The position numbers and the translations under genes were made by a program. A model generated the notes under the pieces. It saw nothing but the letters and a program-made list of their open reading frames with translations. It was not told the origin of the DNA and searched no databases. From Ceratopteris richardii (Eukaryota > Streptophyta > Polypodiopsida > Polypodiales > Pteridaceae): a DNA stretch of 64,000 bases. Below, piece by piece: positions 11,001 through 18,712 of this stretch. The stretch is taken from NCBI GenBank assembly GCA_020310875.1, contig CM035422.1, forward strand, positions 57,188,406 to 57,252,405, given 5' to 3'. Each line of letters starts with the position of its first letter. Position 1 is the first letter of the stretch.

Positions 11001-11318
11001 ACAAAGAATCCAAAAAGAGAAGAGGGTACGAACCACGTACAGAGACCGAAAGAAGATCAAATCAGCTCTTCAACAATAGTAGGAAGACGTGCAAAAAGGA
11101 TATGGGTTTGGAAGCCAAAAGTACAAGTAGCCTACACCGAACCAAAGGGCCAAACACATTGGATACCACACTTCAGAAAGCATCCAAAGATGAAGTCGCC
11201 TGAAGTGATCTCTACTGTGCCAAATGCTGTTCTCAAATGGATTCCAATAAGAAGGAATACATCATCTCGCGATCCCATGGAGACATCCAAGAAAGATGGC
11301 GTCCACATCTGCAAGTAA
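2028..11318 (+). CDS. Gag-Pol polyprotein of element A, 3096 aa, with duplicated integrase zinc module and second protease-like domain
   Basis: One uninterrupted frame encodes the particle protein and replication enzymes. The start MNLRSGRHLGK is shared with B and recognisable in L. Order by residue: Gag core about 334-485; three zinc knuckles, all C-x2-C-x3-H-x4-C, at 557, 751 and 781; a charged, likely coiled segment near 865-895; retropepsin with DSG at 1228-1230; reverse transcriptase about 1610-1880 with YVDD at 1797; RNase H about 1930-2055; a first H2C2 module (H2149, H2156, C2187, C2190); a second (H2275, H2282, C2313, C2316); integrase core D2345, D2407, E2443 with 35 residues between the last two. 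A second retropepsin-like stretch follows (DSG at 2716-2718, LGQDW near 2786), then a basic tail with tryptophan motifs at 2914, 2955, 2971, 3026, 3045 and 3071. Gag and Pol share one frame, so no frameshift signal is needed. Domain names are from motifs I can see. Confidence 0.93.
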   Translation: MNLRSGRHLGKDKQSIRSSEASVNHTSKSWTQELSGDLLLSSDTSDSEMSFSMGKPAGGSRTAHLHTPEGPYKTQLEYIRTNQLGARIYEDGLRRSVVQLKNPDQSFGLEHPVVKFEEGSYIDKEGTMYVVTNLPDRTDEFGNVIPENEIGDLEQGNVGQGPQTPRGKSVLTRVITPDWIPQDNKSIELFLNRETEEAFWRFKPDQPSQLGIVIIYEFKDPEIPGKVVYLDNTLEKIFLVTEHDRHAYTWKNELIFPPPRSNVSHGLQGVGSSHAHEAQRGRTRERPEVSFAHTVGKNRAGFENERPERERHQAHRQQRDEQDFPLPRPREYPRTLRPIQVIKAMKNYFDGTGDPYDHVAEYKQVLRAEQIEDWFTQYEAFGLTLKGTALAWFQPLSRSSYHDIGQLLDEFIVEFSKSGIRHNTSSLIHSFKQTPQETVRLAGRRFRQYLERCPALELPTPAKQVALFLDGLLSTKLRSYVYLKDPRSIEECVRTCIDIEDNLGEELGLSKLYKDSDSSTSHTSKISTEIEEIAEQVAKKLGVQNKQTQRVTPLNRCYTCGGDHMANVCPMQNQNIRERNAPYCTIERKYTNHTAQECPYNRQAVRQNYQQPYPQGRYQNQYQQPYYRPQQQYQVPYRPQPVLGNQPPAPANVIPVKYAVGEENPNRALVPLTPLIPDNDSHAHSSDYSHEGSPHAYYTESPEHSEIYSYQYEAPPMEQNWEPEYSNVMYTNPNPRPQLRQMRPQAPRGSCFRCHGDHFIRDCPHPPSPSQGQAITIQAFCPDCGKDHLPRDCPRNPSSAPKVTPINVVGLVADPSSSSSNVAPIQAVTRAQALKQDKPVEQSESSESGEPSKRKTRTWKDTREKANRKWNKKLSELEESLKEAKTKIEDMASQSPSHAETPSTPPHPTPPPIVNRPQPGSVLADPTPEGLDMMFKAYQARLQEGPTAANLDKSYPRADLEIERMKMCMKMVEQAQAILETSQKFNQTNSIKSDLHFQGLLERLEQLVNKPQVPLPPQAQPVIERGSTPPRGAYVPNSTDPGIPPSIQQYSQEFLREIQEEKWAKEKGNSPPIPEIDDLHDQFPQDIPSIYEDEAEQQEDERLDFESNTLEELPQFPGPWESESLQIRAPTILVRNEDSVVPRNTDVVKNTKVQCHLTVEELLKAKPELWNHVKDQVPELDSNMPKAGSKQRVPEIPLDKIGDMCEGEEGNTYLPITYQGYTTKAIIDSGAGVAIATTSLWKQWGKPTLRPTRMKLQMSDGHFERPLGLLEGITLTTCGVEFEHTFAICDFEKNNVYEMILGRPFLRQLQIVQDWGTNSLYLQHLGVTTKVNLKDYTFRDVPPLQWNSIHKAKEDSISVHSESSPDPSWLHEDTHLWMCKVAKEEEKRLKAREEGTSLGDRPVRDPAYTPMIFPDEEFEPHGWPEILATMDIAVNEEQWTPHCDEEGYDISVFMCQPLLEECDPSDVIEEEENDDDLESIVMDSCFNSEQHYLEDIGVFTQKEEEPLTSIKTVNSKDGSESSQKKKKRKAVKQEKEESLFEVPENFKKYEVDDRKILVRMPKREAIIGESYDNKEKTKKIVVTIEENEERCTYIGDDLSAREEMELIALLREYRDVFAWHYRDLKGVDPRICSHTIPMTADAKPTKQKPYTYNDTYAAKIKEEIDRLIEAGFIYEIEHTEWVSPIVVVPKKNGKLRVCINLKKVNAATIRDSYPLPITEHLLERVAGKEVYSFLDGFSGYNQVAIAPEDQHKTAFATEWGIFAFRVMPFGLTNAPATFQRLMCHVFKEFLRKSLEVYVDDLCAHSQERRFHIPELRQIFNKCREYRVCLNPEKCVFMVRQGKILGHIVSKNGISTDEDKVRAIAELPRPRNIKEVQAFMGHCGYYRRFIHMYAIIARPLYALLSNFEWNDECENSFNELKKRLCTAPILTTPDWNKPFHVHVDASNHAIGCVLAQPTGEGNLDLPIAYASRQLNPAERNYTTTEREGLGMVYAVKKFRHYLLANKFKFFTDHQALLYLVNKPCNTGRLVRWFLLLMEYDFEVVVRKGRAHLRADHLSRITSGESPQGVSDELPDAYLFNLEVVPKWANKLVPVLTFGPANKKVKTSQEEIVKSQKYHILAGSMYKQDTEGVLACCVEDDEHSSWLQQAHEGLLGNHYSKQRTLQNLKRLGVYWPSMDKEIHEWIKNCPMCRERPPVEHATLYQVSLIPDWSAPLVEFMRSGRLPKEASLARRRNMEQEAQGYALVGENLYRRGKDGYLRLCVHESDYLRVLETAHSGVAGGHFGPDRVIKTILFSGLWWPTLHMDAHTYVKKCDTCQRAQYPVRKDEMPLRPMMGGRAFSKWGIDFIGPINPPARNSHAEYIIVATDYLTKWVEVKATTKNDAQTTAKFLFENVFTRYGLPIELVSDRGTHFLNEVIENLLQEFLVIHKKSAPYHPQANGQAESTNKILCNVLTKLVNNKRSDWDKQLHHAVWAYRVAYKTVLNATPFQMVFGQNAVLPLDFLIPALKVAQEHEWNGHELSSRIFDLERLGETRLRAAAGIYAAKKRQKAYFDAHIKDKGLKEGDLVLVYTLKQHARKLEKRGYGPMIINRISTSGAVQLATLEGDILPNYISGCRVKLYQEPLTEDMLTRLNTAKKRKEEELRVREEAQAEARERIRRNKLRRLGLDVNSKAPKYHMDMCQKSGIATSQVIDRRPFVTIEIGQGKGARTVKALIDSGAASSAVRLSYCQDLQLNINPIEPYLIGLRGVETPCLGEVELPIYLQDVPMKVKALVCQDENLTEPLVLGQDWIYDHAVNLNLRSQILQVWVHEQCITLELENCMLLDHGTTHSLSSSKTNHMKEDVVCVKSSMMQKESIVDDQVRRRVDLSSSPKNQVATVVSPPHKQTQPFTTTATSNRKTPFDKKAVPSMKQIWVRKGKQPPALPPQIPSRQANQARRRGKQLRQAQSQGIQQVWVPKKLAAAQQGQLQMWVPEKLLHLQQPMFSHMRKVSTKNPKREEGTNHVQRPKEDQISSSTIVGRRAKRIWVWKPKVQVAYTEPKGQTHWIPHFRKHPKMKSPEVISTVPNAVLKWIPIRRNTSSRDPMETSKKDGVHICK

Positions 11319-12785
11319 CATCAAGCCTCGACGAGCAACAACCATGTGCTCCTTGCACAACCCTGTCTTTTGCACCATTCAGGTCATGCATTTCCAAAGT
11401 ATGCATTAATATAGGGCCACATTACACGGCCATGCATAGACACACTTGAGAATCCCAGGCACAAGAGCACATTGACATATGTCAAAGATTTTTATTGATT
11501 GATACTAAAATCTGTCTTCTCGTTTTGTGATATTGTTACAAAAAAAAAAAAAAAAAAAAAAAAAACGAGGAAGAACTTGTTCCCAGGTTTCGCTCATGGA
11601 ACATGAATGAATCATGCTTAGTTGAAGATTGAACCATCGATTACTGGGCATTTATCCAAACTGGATAGAAGTGTGTCTTGGCTAGCAGATGATTTAATTG
11701 CTGCCTTATCTCATAGATGTCAAGAACTTAGCATGAGCAGGGCATCCACAACTATGGTTTCCTCTTACTATGGTAGGAGTGAAGAGCTTGAAGGTCCGCA
11801 ACTTGAGTGATGCTTAACTACTTCATGTACCAGAGCATCCAAGGAGATATCTGTAAAAGGTAGTTCTGGAGGAGAAGACTCCTGCATATGGTGGGCTAAA
11901 GAGAATATGTGAAACTCAGCTTGGTGTAGTTACCCGATGTTGCTTGCCAAGGAATATAAAGCAATTCAATTCTCAGTATTTCCTGAACCAGTATGGAACA
12001 GTAGCACTGGTGCATGGTCTATGTCAATCAGCATGGTAATCTCTTAGAAACCAGCACGTGTCCAATATTCCTCTGAGTGTCAATATAGGGAAGTGAACGT
12101 GCATGAGCCCAAGCTCAGAAATGCACATTGTTAGTGACAAATGTTGCTTTGAAAAGAGGAGAGGGGATCCACCACTCAAAAGATCTCATCAGTGGACAAT
12201 CAACATGGACATTCATCAACAAGGTTCCATCCCAAAGGCCGAGTGTACAACACGAAGAGGCAAACATCCATCAACCTTCGCCATGGTAAGTATCTTTACT
12301 CTGGAAACACTATAACCATGATAGTTTAGGAAACCTCTTCGTCAGCATACCCTTGAGCACTTAGCTCAAGACCCGCAATTTTTGCACCATACTTCTTCCA
12401 ATGCATTTTCCAAGTAAGCATGCGTAGGGCTACATTACAAGGCCGTGCACAAGGCACATACTTTTTTCAACCCACGCACGAACACACTTACCCATCATTC
12501 ATTATGGGATATGAGTAGTTGGCATGAATGCTCTCAACATCATCTTTAAAAGAGCTAGCGGACATCATGGGAACAACATCCATATCTCGGAAGCAAATTG
12601 AAGCCAGTCGTTGCTCCAAATCACTCTTGACAACCTCTTCTGAGCAACTTGCAGTTTTGAAAGCTCACAATGACACATTCTTGCTGGAATCCAAGGAACC
12701 AGCTCATACAACGGATGGACACCACCTCTCAAAGCACTACACAGAACAGCCCTTCCAACAAGGGTCTGTCAGGGACGACAGACTC
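11319..12785 (+). other. 3' non-coding region of element A
   Basis: About 1.5 kb between the stop of gag-pol and the purine tract. I see no convincing coding sequence. It contains two diverged copies of one motif (11386-11446 and 12401-12461; core TAGGGC-ACATTACA-GGCC-TGCA) and a 26-base poly(A) tract. The same motif is found after the integrase region of J (55413-55468), so it belongs to the family's 3' region. Confidence 0.7.
11540..11565 (+). repeat. Internal poly(A) tract in the 3' region of A
   Basis: An unbroken run of about 26 A lies some 220 bases after the gag-pol stop and 1.2 kb before the 3' LTR. It could be a simple repeat, or the trace of a polyadenylated RNA joined during reverse transcription. 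I see no target duplication that decides between these. Confidence 0.85.
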
Positions 12786-12799
12786 GAGAGGGGGGGGAG
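12786..12799 (+). other. Polypurine tract of element A
   Basis: A purine run with seven consecutive G ends immediately before the TGTTG start of the 3' LTR, as expected for the plus-strand primer. Confidence 0.9.
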
Positions 12800-13406
12800 T
12801 GTTGAAGCTCAACGTCAAGGACAAAGCATGGAAGCACATCAAAAGGTGGACACACGAGGAAAGGGAGCAAGTAGGGAGCTCCAAGAAGTGTATGTCAAAT
12901 TTTCAGAAGAATCCCCTACAAAAATAGTGATTTTCATCACTAGAAACCATTGTAAATACCATTATCTATTTTTAGTAACTCCATTTTGTCAAGCCGAGGA
13001 GTCCTCGAGCTTGAGGAGTATTAGAAGTACCATCGTACCAATTTTCATAATTTTTAGACTTCGTTTGAGCCCTCAAATAAGCCCTGGAACCTAATTTTTA
13101 ACTAGGTCGGACACTAGGTCTGGACAGGGCCAAAACTAGTCAAAAAACTATAAAAAGAGCTAGAGAGCTCATTTTTGGGGTTAGCTTGTGAGAGAATAGG
13201 ACTTTTGTAAGAGAACTCTTTTGCAATCTAAGCTTTCCATTGTTCCTCTCTTTGATCTTACTTGTGTGCGTGTGTGTGTATGTGTGTGCATGCTTGTGTG
13301 CTCTCACTCACGCACTTGTGCCTTCACTTGCTCGTGGTCTTCATACCGGTCCTCACGTCTCCGCGGATTGACAAGTAAAGGAGGTGGTGCTTACGCTTGA
13401 GCTACA
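12800..13406 (+). repeat. Element A 3' LTR, complete (607 bp)
   Basis: Starts TGTTGAAGC and ends GCTACA. From 12882 on it matches the start of the window. TATA box at 13149-13156. It directly abuts gag sequence of element B in the opposite orientation. A frame running from 12528 into this LTR is not considered a gene. Confidence 0.95.
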
Positions 13407-16400
13407 ATCACTGATTCTTCATTCCTCACTATTATCGTGGGTGCTCTCATACTAATAGACTTTGCTTCCCAAGGTCCTGTGAACTGAGGTAATTCTTGTA
13501 GAGAATTAGATTCAAATCCTGTGGGTTCACTCAGTTGTTCCACCTCTACATCATCGTAAATAGAGGGAATGTCTTGGGGAAATTGTTCCTGCAAATCGTC
13601 TATTTCTTGAATAGGAGGATGGGTTTCTTGTTCCTTTCTCCACTTCTCTTCTTGTATTTCTCTCAAAAATTCATGTGAGTACCTATGTGTAGAAGATAGG
13701 TTATCTTGACTTTCTGTATTGGGTACTTGAGACAGGGATGGTGCATTCCTTTCCTGTGTCTCTGTGACAATAGGGTTCCTATGCTGATCCTTTTTCTCTT
13801 TGCTTTCTATAAAGTGTTCTAGCCTCTCCATTAGTCCTTGAAAGTGTAGTTCCGGTTTTGCCATGTTATTCCAATTAAGATATCTAGAGGCTTCAAACAA
13901 AGCTTGTGCTAATTCTACCATTTTCATGCAAAGCTTAGTTCTCTCAATTTCTAGATCAGCACGAGGGTAGTTTTTACTCATTTCCGTTACTTGAGGTCCT
14001 TCTTTTAATCTAGCCTGATATGCACGAAACATCATGTCCAGATCTTCTGGTATGGGTTCCGCAAAAACTGATCCTGATTTTTGAGCTGGGTTTTCTTGGT
14101 TTAATTCTTGTGAAGTCAATTCTTGTATTTTGGCTCTCGACTCTTTTAGACTTCCTTCCAACTCAGTTATCTTTTTACTCCACTTTCTCTTAATTCTTTC
14201 TCTAGAATCTTTCCAAGATTTTGTCTTTTTACTGCTAGATTCTGCAACTTCACTACTTCCTGCTACTTTCTCTTGATTAAGCTGTTGGTTCTGTAAGAGC
14301 GCCTGGGCTCTGGTTATAGCTTGGATAGGCACGTATGTAGGGTTGGATCCATCTGCGTTGTTTACAATACCTATCACGTTGATCGGTGTCACATTCGAAG
14401 TGTTAACTGGGTTCTTAGGACAATCTTTGATTATGTGCTCTTTGCCACAATCGGCACAAAAGCCTTGTATGTTATAGTACTGTGATTGCCTTGCTATTGG
14501 GGGATGTGGACAATCCTTTATGAAGTGATCTCCTTGGCACCTAAAGCATGGTCCTCTAGGGCCCTGTGGTCTCTGTTGTCTCAATTGGGGCCGCGGGTTT
14601 GGGTTTGCGTACATCACATTAGCATAGTCTGGCTCCCAACTAGGTTCCATTGGTGGACTATCATAATGATATGTCTCCACATGTTCTGGTGACTCCGTGT
14701 AATAAGTGGGTGGACTAGTTACATGAGTAGAGTCAAAACTGTTTGAGTTCGGGTCACTTTCTGTGATCAAGGGTGAAGAAGGCACTAAAGCCCTACTTAA
14801 GTTCTCTTCTGCAGCAGCGTATTTGACTGAGATGACATTCGCTGGTGGGGGTGGCTACTGAGCTAAGACGGGTTGAGGTCTCTGTTGAGCCTGGTATGGG
14901 TAGTTCTGAGGAGGCCTATAGTAATAAGGCTGAGCATTGTATCGGCCTTGATACCTACCTGGCTGCTGGTATGTTTGCGGGTAGTTCTATCTCACGGTTT
15001 GTTTGTTGTATGGGCAGTCCTGAGCCGTATGATTCGTGTATCTTCTCTCAATTGTACAATATTGGCCACTAGGGTTGGCTTGAGGTTGTGGTGCATTGGG
15101 ACACACGTTTGCCAAATGATTTCCTCCACAAGTGTAACAACGTACAATAGTTGGTAGCTTGGGCACCTGTTTACTAGAAACTCCTAGTTTTTGGGCCACT
15201 TTTTCTGCTAGATCCTCTATCGAATTAGACAATTTTGTGGATGCTAGAGAAGAACAATCTGAGTCCTTATAGACCTTTGAGAGTTCTAATTCATCTCCTA
15301 GGTTGTCCTCGATGTCTATACATATTCTTACACACTCCTCTAGCGTTCTGGGTTCCTTTAGGTACACATAGGAGCGTAGTTTAGCGCTCAACAAGCCATC
15401 TAGGAACAGTGATACTTGTTTGGCTTGTGAGGGTAGCTCTTGCATTGGACATCGTTCGACATATTGTCTGAATCTACGTCCTGCCAGTCTAACTGTTTCC
15501 TGAGGGGTTTGTTTAAAGCTATGAATCAACGAAGACGTGTCATGTCTAATCCCACTTTTAGAGAATTCGGTAATAAATGACTCTAAAAAGTGATGGATGT
15601 CTCTGAATTGCCTTTGTTGCAGAGGTTGGAACCAAGTTAAAGCGGTATTCTTTAACGTTAGTCCAAATGCATTATACTGCGTGAACATGTCTTCAACTTG
15701 TTCTGCTCTTAGTACTTGCTTGAATTCTGCAACGTGGTCATAGGGATCTCCTGTCCCATGAAAATAATTCTTCATTGATTTTACTAACTGTGTGGGTCTC
15801 AAAACTCTTGCGTGTTCGCGTGGTCTAGGTAGAGGAAAATCATCTCTACCTCCTGGTATTCCATGATCTCTTTGTCCATCTGCTCTATTAGTGTTTGTGG
15901 TTGTTCTATCTCTCCCTATGGGATGATTAAAGCTTACTTCCGGTCTCTCTTTATTTCCCTCTCTTTGGTTTCCATGGGCTGAGGATGTTCCTGCCCCTTG
16001 TTGACTTGTATTCATGTTCGTTCTAGATGGAGGGAATACCAATTCACCTCTCCACGTGTATGTGTTTTTAGCGCAGTCAGGCACCACAAAGACTCTTTCT
16101 GAAGCCTCATCCAGGTATACAACCTTTCCAGGTGTATCCGGGTCCTTGAACTCGTATATCGTGATGATACCTACCTCACTAAGTATTTCGGTCTTGTATC
16201 TCCAAAAGGCTTCATCAGTTTCTTTATTTACAAACAACTCTATGCTTCTGTTGTCCTGAGGGATCCATTCTGGGATTAGTACTCGTGTCAGTACAGATTT
16301 CCCTCTAGGTGTTCTAGGCTCTTCTAATGGTTCCTTTCCTTGAGATTTTGCTTCCGTATCTGGTTGAATCACGCCAAACTCATTGGTGTTGTTTGGCTGC

Positions 16401-16804
16401 GTACTTAATATGTACATTGTTCCTTCCTTGTCTATGTACGCGTCTCTCTCGAATTTCACCACTGGATGTTCCAATCCAATGGGTTGATCGGGGTTGTGCA
16501 TTTGCACCACTTGCCTTCGCAAACCATCCTCATAGATGCGAGCACCTAATCGGTTGGTTCGGAGAAACTCTAGTTGCGTTCTATAGGGTCCTTCTGGCTT
16601 TTCTAAATAGGCTACATTCGACCCTCCTTCTGGTCTTTCTGTGCTAAATGCCATTTCTGATTCGCTAGTATCTGAGCTCTCGTAGGGGTAATTACTATTC
16701 AATTGCTGAGCCCACGATCGAGCAGTAGTTCTTACACTAGCCTCTGATGATCTAAGGCTTCGTCGGTCTGACTTACCTATGTGTCTCCCTGATCTAAGGT
16801 TCAT
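13407..16804 (-). pseudogene. gag of element B, interrupted by element A
   Basis: The product is closely similar to the first 1150 or so residues of the A polyprotein. It has the MNLRSGRH start, the Gag core (LRPTQLVKSMKNYF...), zinc knuckles CYTCGGNHLANVC, CFRCQGDHFIKDC and CADCGKEHIIKDC with the same short C-x2-C-x3-H-x4-C spacing, and the acidic region before the protease. The start is placed by alignment with A. A second ATG eight codons upstream is open but not shared with A. The insertion of A lies in the stretch matching RNEDSV of A. Confidence 0.9.
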
Positions 16805-17523
16805 TAATTTTCTTCCTTGCACACTCAATTACTCACTTAGATCGTCAATGGTTCTTTGTTATTACTGTCTTGATTCTTTTTAGATTTCTTTAGATTCTTG
16901 TCTTAATGTATGCGTTAGGAATTCGACTTTCCGTTATAATTTTGAATTCTCGTTCCGTCAGACTTACGTTCTTTCCTTTAGGTTTTCGTGTCACACACCT
17001 TTACTTTAAGTCTTGGACTTGACAAATTTAATTCTCTTGAACTTGAGGCGTTCCTATCGTCGTTAATCCACAACACTACCGTTTAGCTTAAGCTAAGAAT
17101 TGACTGAGGGGGTTGAGTAATCTTCCAACCTCGAGTCAGCTTTTTCTGGTTGCTCTGATGCCCTGTTGCCCAAGAAGCCGCGCTTCCCAAGCTTGATGCC
17201 CTTCACTGCCTTGCCTTGGTTGCCTTCGATTGCCCTTGCTAGACCTGGAAAAATTCAATATTAGACCAATTCACCATTTAATGATCAAGTACTTGAGTAT
17301 ATACACCTTTTAAGTCCCTTTCTCTTTTGCCCAAAATTTCAATACTTGCCCCCTGGCTTCCTAGTCCCAAACTAGGTGAACCTCAAAATAGCTTATCCCA
17401 AAAATAGATGTATTCTTTATGAAAAAACAGTTGAGGTCACGTAGTACTCGTCACGAGCTTTCTAACGAGCTATTAAGCTCAAAAAACGGACTTCGGAGGA
17501 AAAAGTTATGAGCGTTCAGGCCC

Positions 17524-17545
17524 TGGGGGGTAAAAACTGACAATC
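17524..17545 (-). other. Splice-acceptor-like site in the leader of B
   Basis: On the minus strand a pyrimidine-rich run ends CCCCCCAG at 17523, followed by GGCCTG. This is the counterpart of 1886-1910 in A and lies at the downstream edge of the array. Use in splicing is inferred only from conservation. Confidence 0.35.
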
Positions 17546-17644
17546 AGGTTTTCCTTCAAATATGAGCTAAGGGGTCTCCTATGAGTCTAATGGTCCAAAA
17601 ATTTCTCAAAAATACCCCCAAAATTGGTCAAAAAATGGAACCCT

Positions 17645-18345
17645 AAATTTGCGATGGGGGTGCACAATCGCGATGGTCTGGGACCGTCGCGATGGTCCAA
17701 GCGAACCGTCGCGATGGTGTGGAATTTGGACAATCGCGATGGTGCGAAAAGGTGAACTGTCGCAATGGCCCGAAGTGAACGATCGCGATGGCGCGAAAAT
17801 GAACCGTCGCGATGGTCCAGTAGTGAGCGATCGCGATGGCGTGAGGTCGAACTGTCGCGATGGCCCGATCAGCGGACAATCGCGATGGCGCGGGTCAACA
17901 GTCAAAGGTGGACAATCGCGATGGTCCGAAGTGAACCGTCGCGATGGTCACATGTGCGATGGCGTGAGCCAATCGCGATGGTCCGATTTTGGGCTGTCGC
18001 GATGGTCCGAAAAATGAACCGTCGCGATGGTCTATCGTGACACGTGGCACTGTCGTGGCGATGGCATGGGCCAATCGCGATGGTCCGGGGTCAGCTGAAC
18101 ACTCGCGATGGTCCAAGTGGACCGTCGCGATGGTCCGGCCGAGCCGTCGCGATGGCGTGAGCCTATCGCGATGGTGCGACACAATCGCGATGGTCCGAGC
18201 CAATCGCGATGGTCCACCAAAGTATGAATTTTTGAGATGCTCCTGTGGATTCGTAGATGCGCAAGGGTCGCCTACCTCGTGGTGTGGTCGCCTACCAAGA
18301 ATTCCGAAGGTTGCAGACCATCGCGATGGTCCGCCACACTCGGCA
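17645..18345 (-). repeat. Leader tandem array of B, TCGCGATGG units
   Basis: About 25 irregularly spaced copies of (G/A)TCGCGATGG, written in plus orientation, usually followed by TCC or CGTG. Spacing varies from about 15 to 35 bases. The TCGCGAT core is shared with the array of A but the flanking bases differ. All frames are open across much of it because the unit lacks stop codons, so these frames are not taken as genes. Confidence 0.9.
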
Positions 18346-18687
18346 GATCTTTGACAGAGAGTAAAGTTTTACCTTTTCCAAGCTTTCCTGATGCACTGGA
18401 GCTCTGTACTTGCAAGAAAACTCAAGAAAACACAAGCACACACAAGCACAAAAGTTCTCTCTCGCTCTCTCGCATGCACAAATGAGGGAAAATGAGGTGA
18501 ATGGGTGGATATGGTGAATTTTCTGATTTTTTTGGAGATGAAGATGATGATGCGATGATGAAGATGGAGTGTGGGGGAGGTGAAAAACACTAAAAACTAA
18601 GTAAAAACAACAACAAAACTGAAATTTTTACCTTCCAACGCCACTTCTTGCTATACTCTTACCATCACACGTTCGTCCTAGACTCGA

Positions 18688-18705
18688 TCCCCGGCAACGG
18701 CGCCA
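18688..18705 (-). other. Primer binding site of element B (tRNA-Asp)
   Basis: The minus strand reads TGGCGCCGTTGCCGGGGA, identical to the site of A, placed seven bases from the LTR end at 18713. Confidence 0.85.
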
Positions 18706-18712
18706 AATTTGG

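Larger units (their letters stand above)
1..13406 (+). mobile_element. Element A: young, whole-looking Ty3/Gypsy LTR retrotransposon
   Basis: The window opens inside the 5' LTR. A tRNA-Asp primer site, a long leader, one 3096-codon gag-pol frame, a 1.5-kb 3' region, a purine tract and a complete 3' LTR follow. The two LTRs differ at about 2 of the 525 positions that can be compared. At commonly used plant rates near 1e-8 per site per year this implies an insertion well under half a million years old; the rate in this species is unknown. The right end cuts into the gag of element B, so A is nested in B. The target duplication cannot be tested because the left flank is outside the window. No chromodomain is visible. 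I cannot place the lineage more finely than non-chromovirus Ty3/Gypsy. Confidence 0.95.
16805..18687 (-). other. Leader (5' untranslated region) of element B
   Basis: About 1.9 kb between primer site and gag on the minus strand. Both ends are recognisably similar to the leader of A (GATGGTAAGA and GGAAGGTAAA near the primer site; CCCCCCAGGGCCTG and CATAACTTT near gag). The middle is filled with an unrelated-looking tandem array. Nothing else coding is seen. Confidence 0.75.

Noticed and set aside
12528-13094. 188-codon frame crossing into the 3' LTR of A
   Set aside because: It spans non-coding 3' region, purine tract and LTR, and part of the same frame appears in the 5' LTR; it is not a gene.
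17606-18354. Several overlapping open frames on both strands
   Set aside because: All are by-products of the TCGCGATGG array in the leader of B, whose unit lacks stops in all frames.
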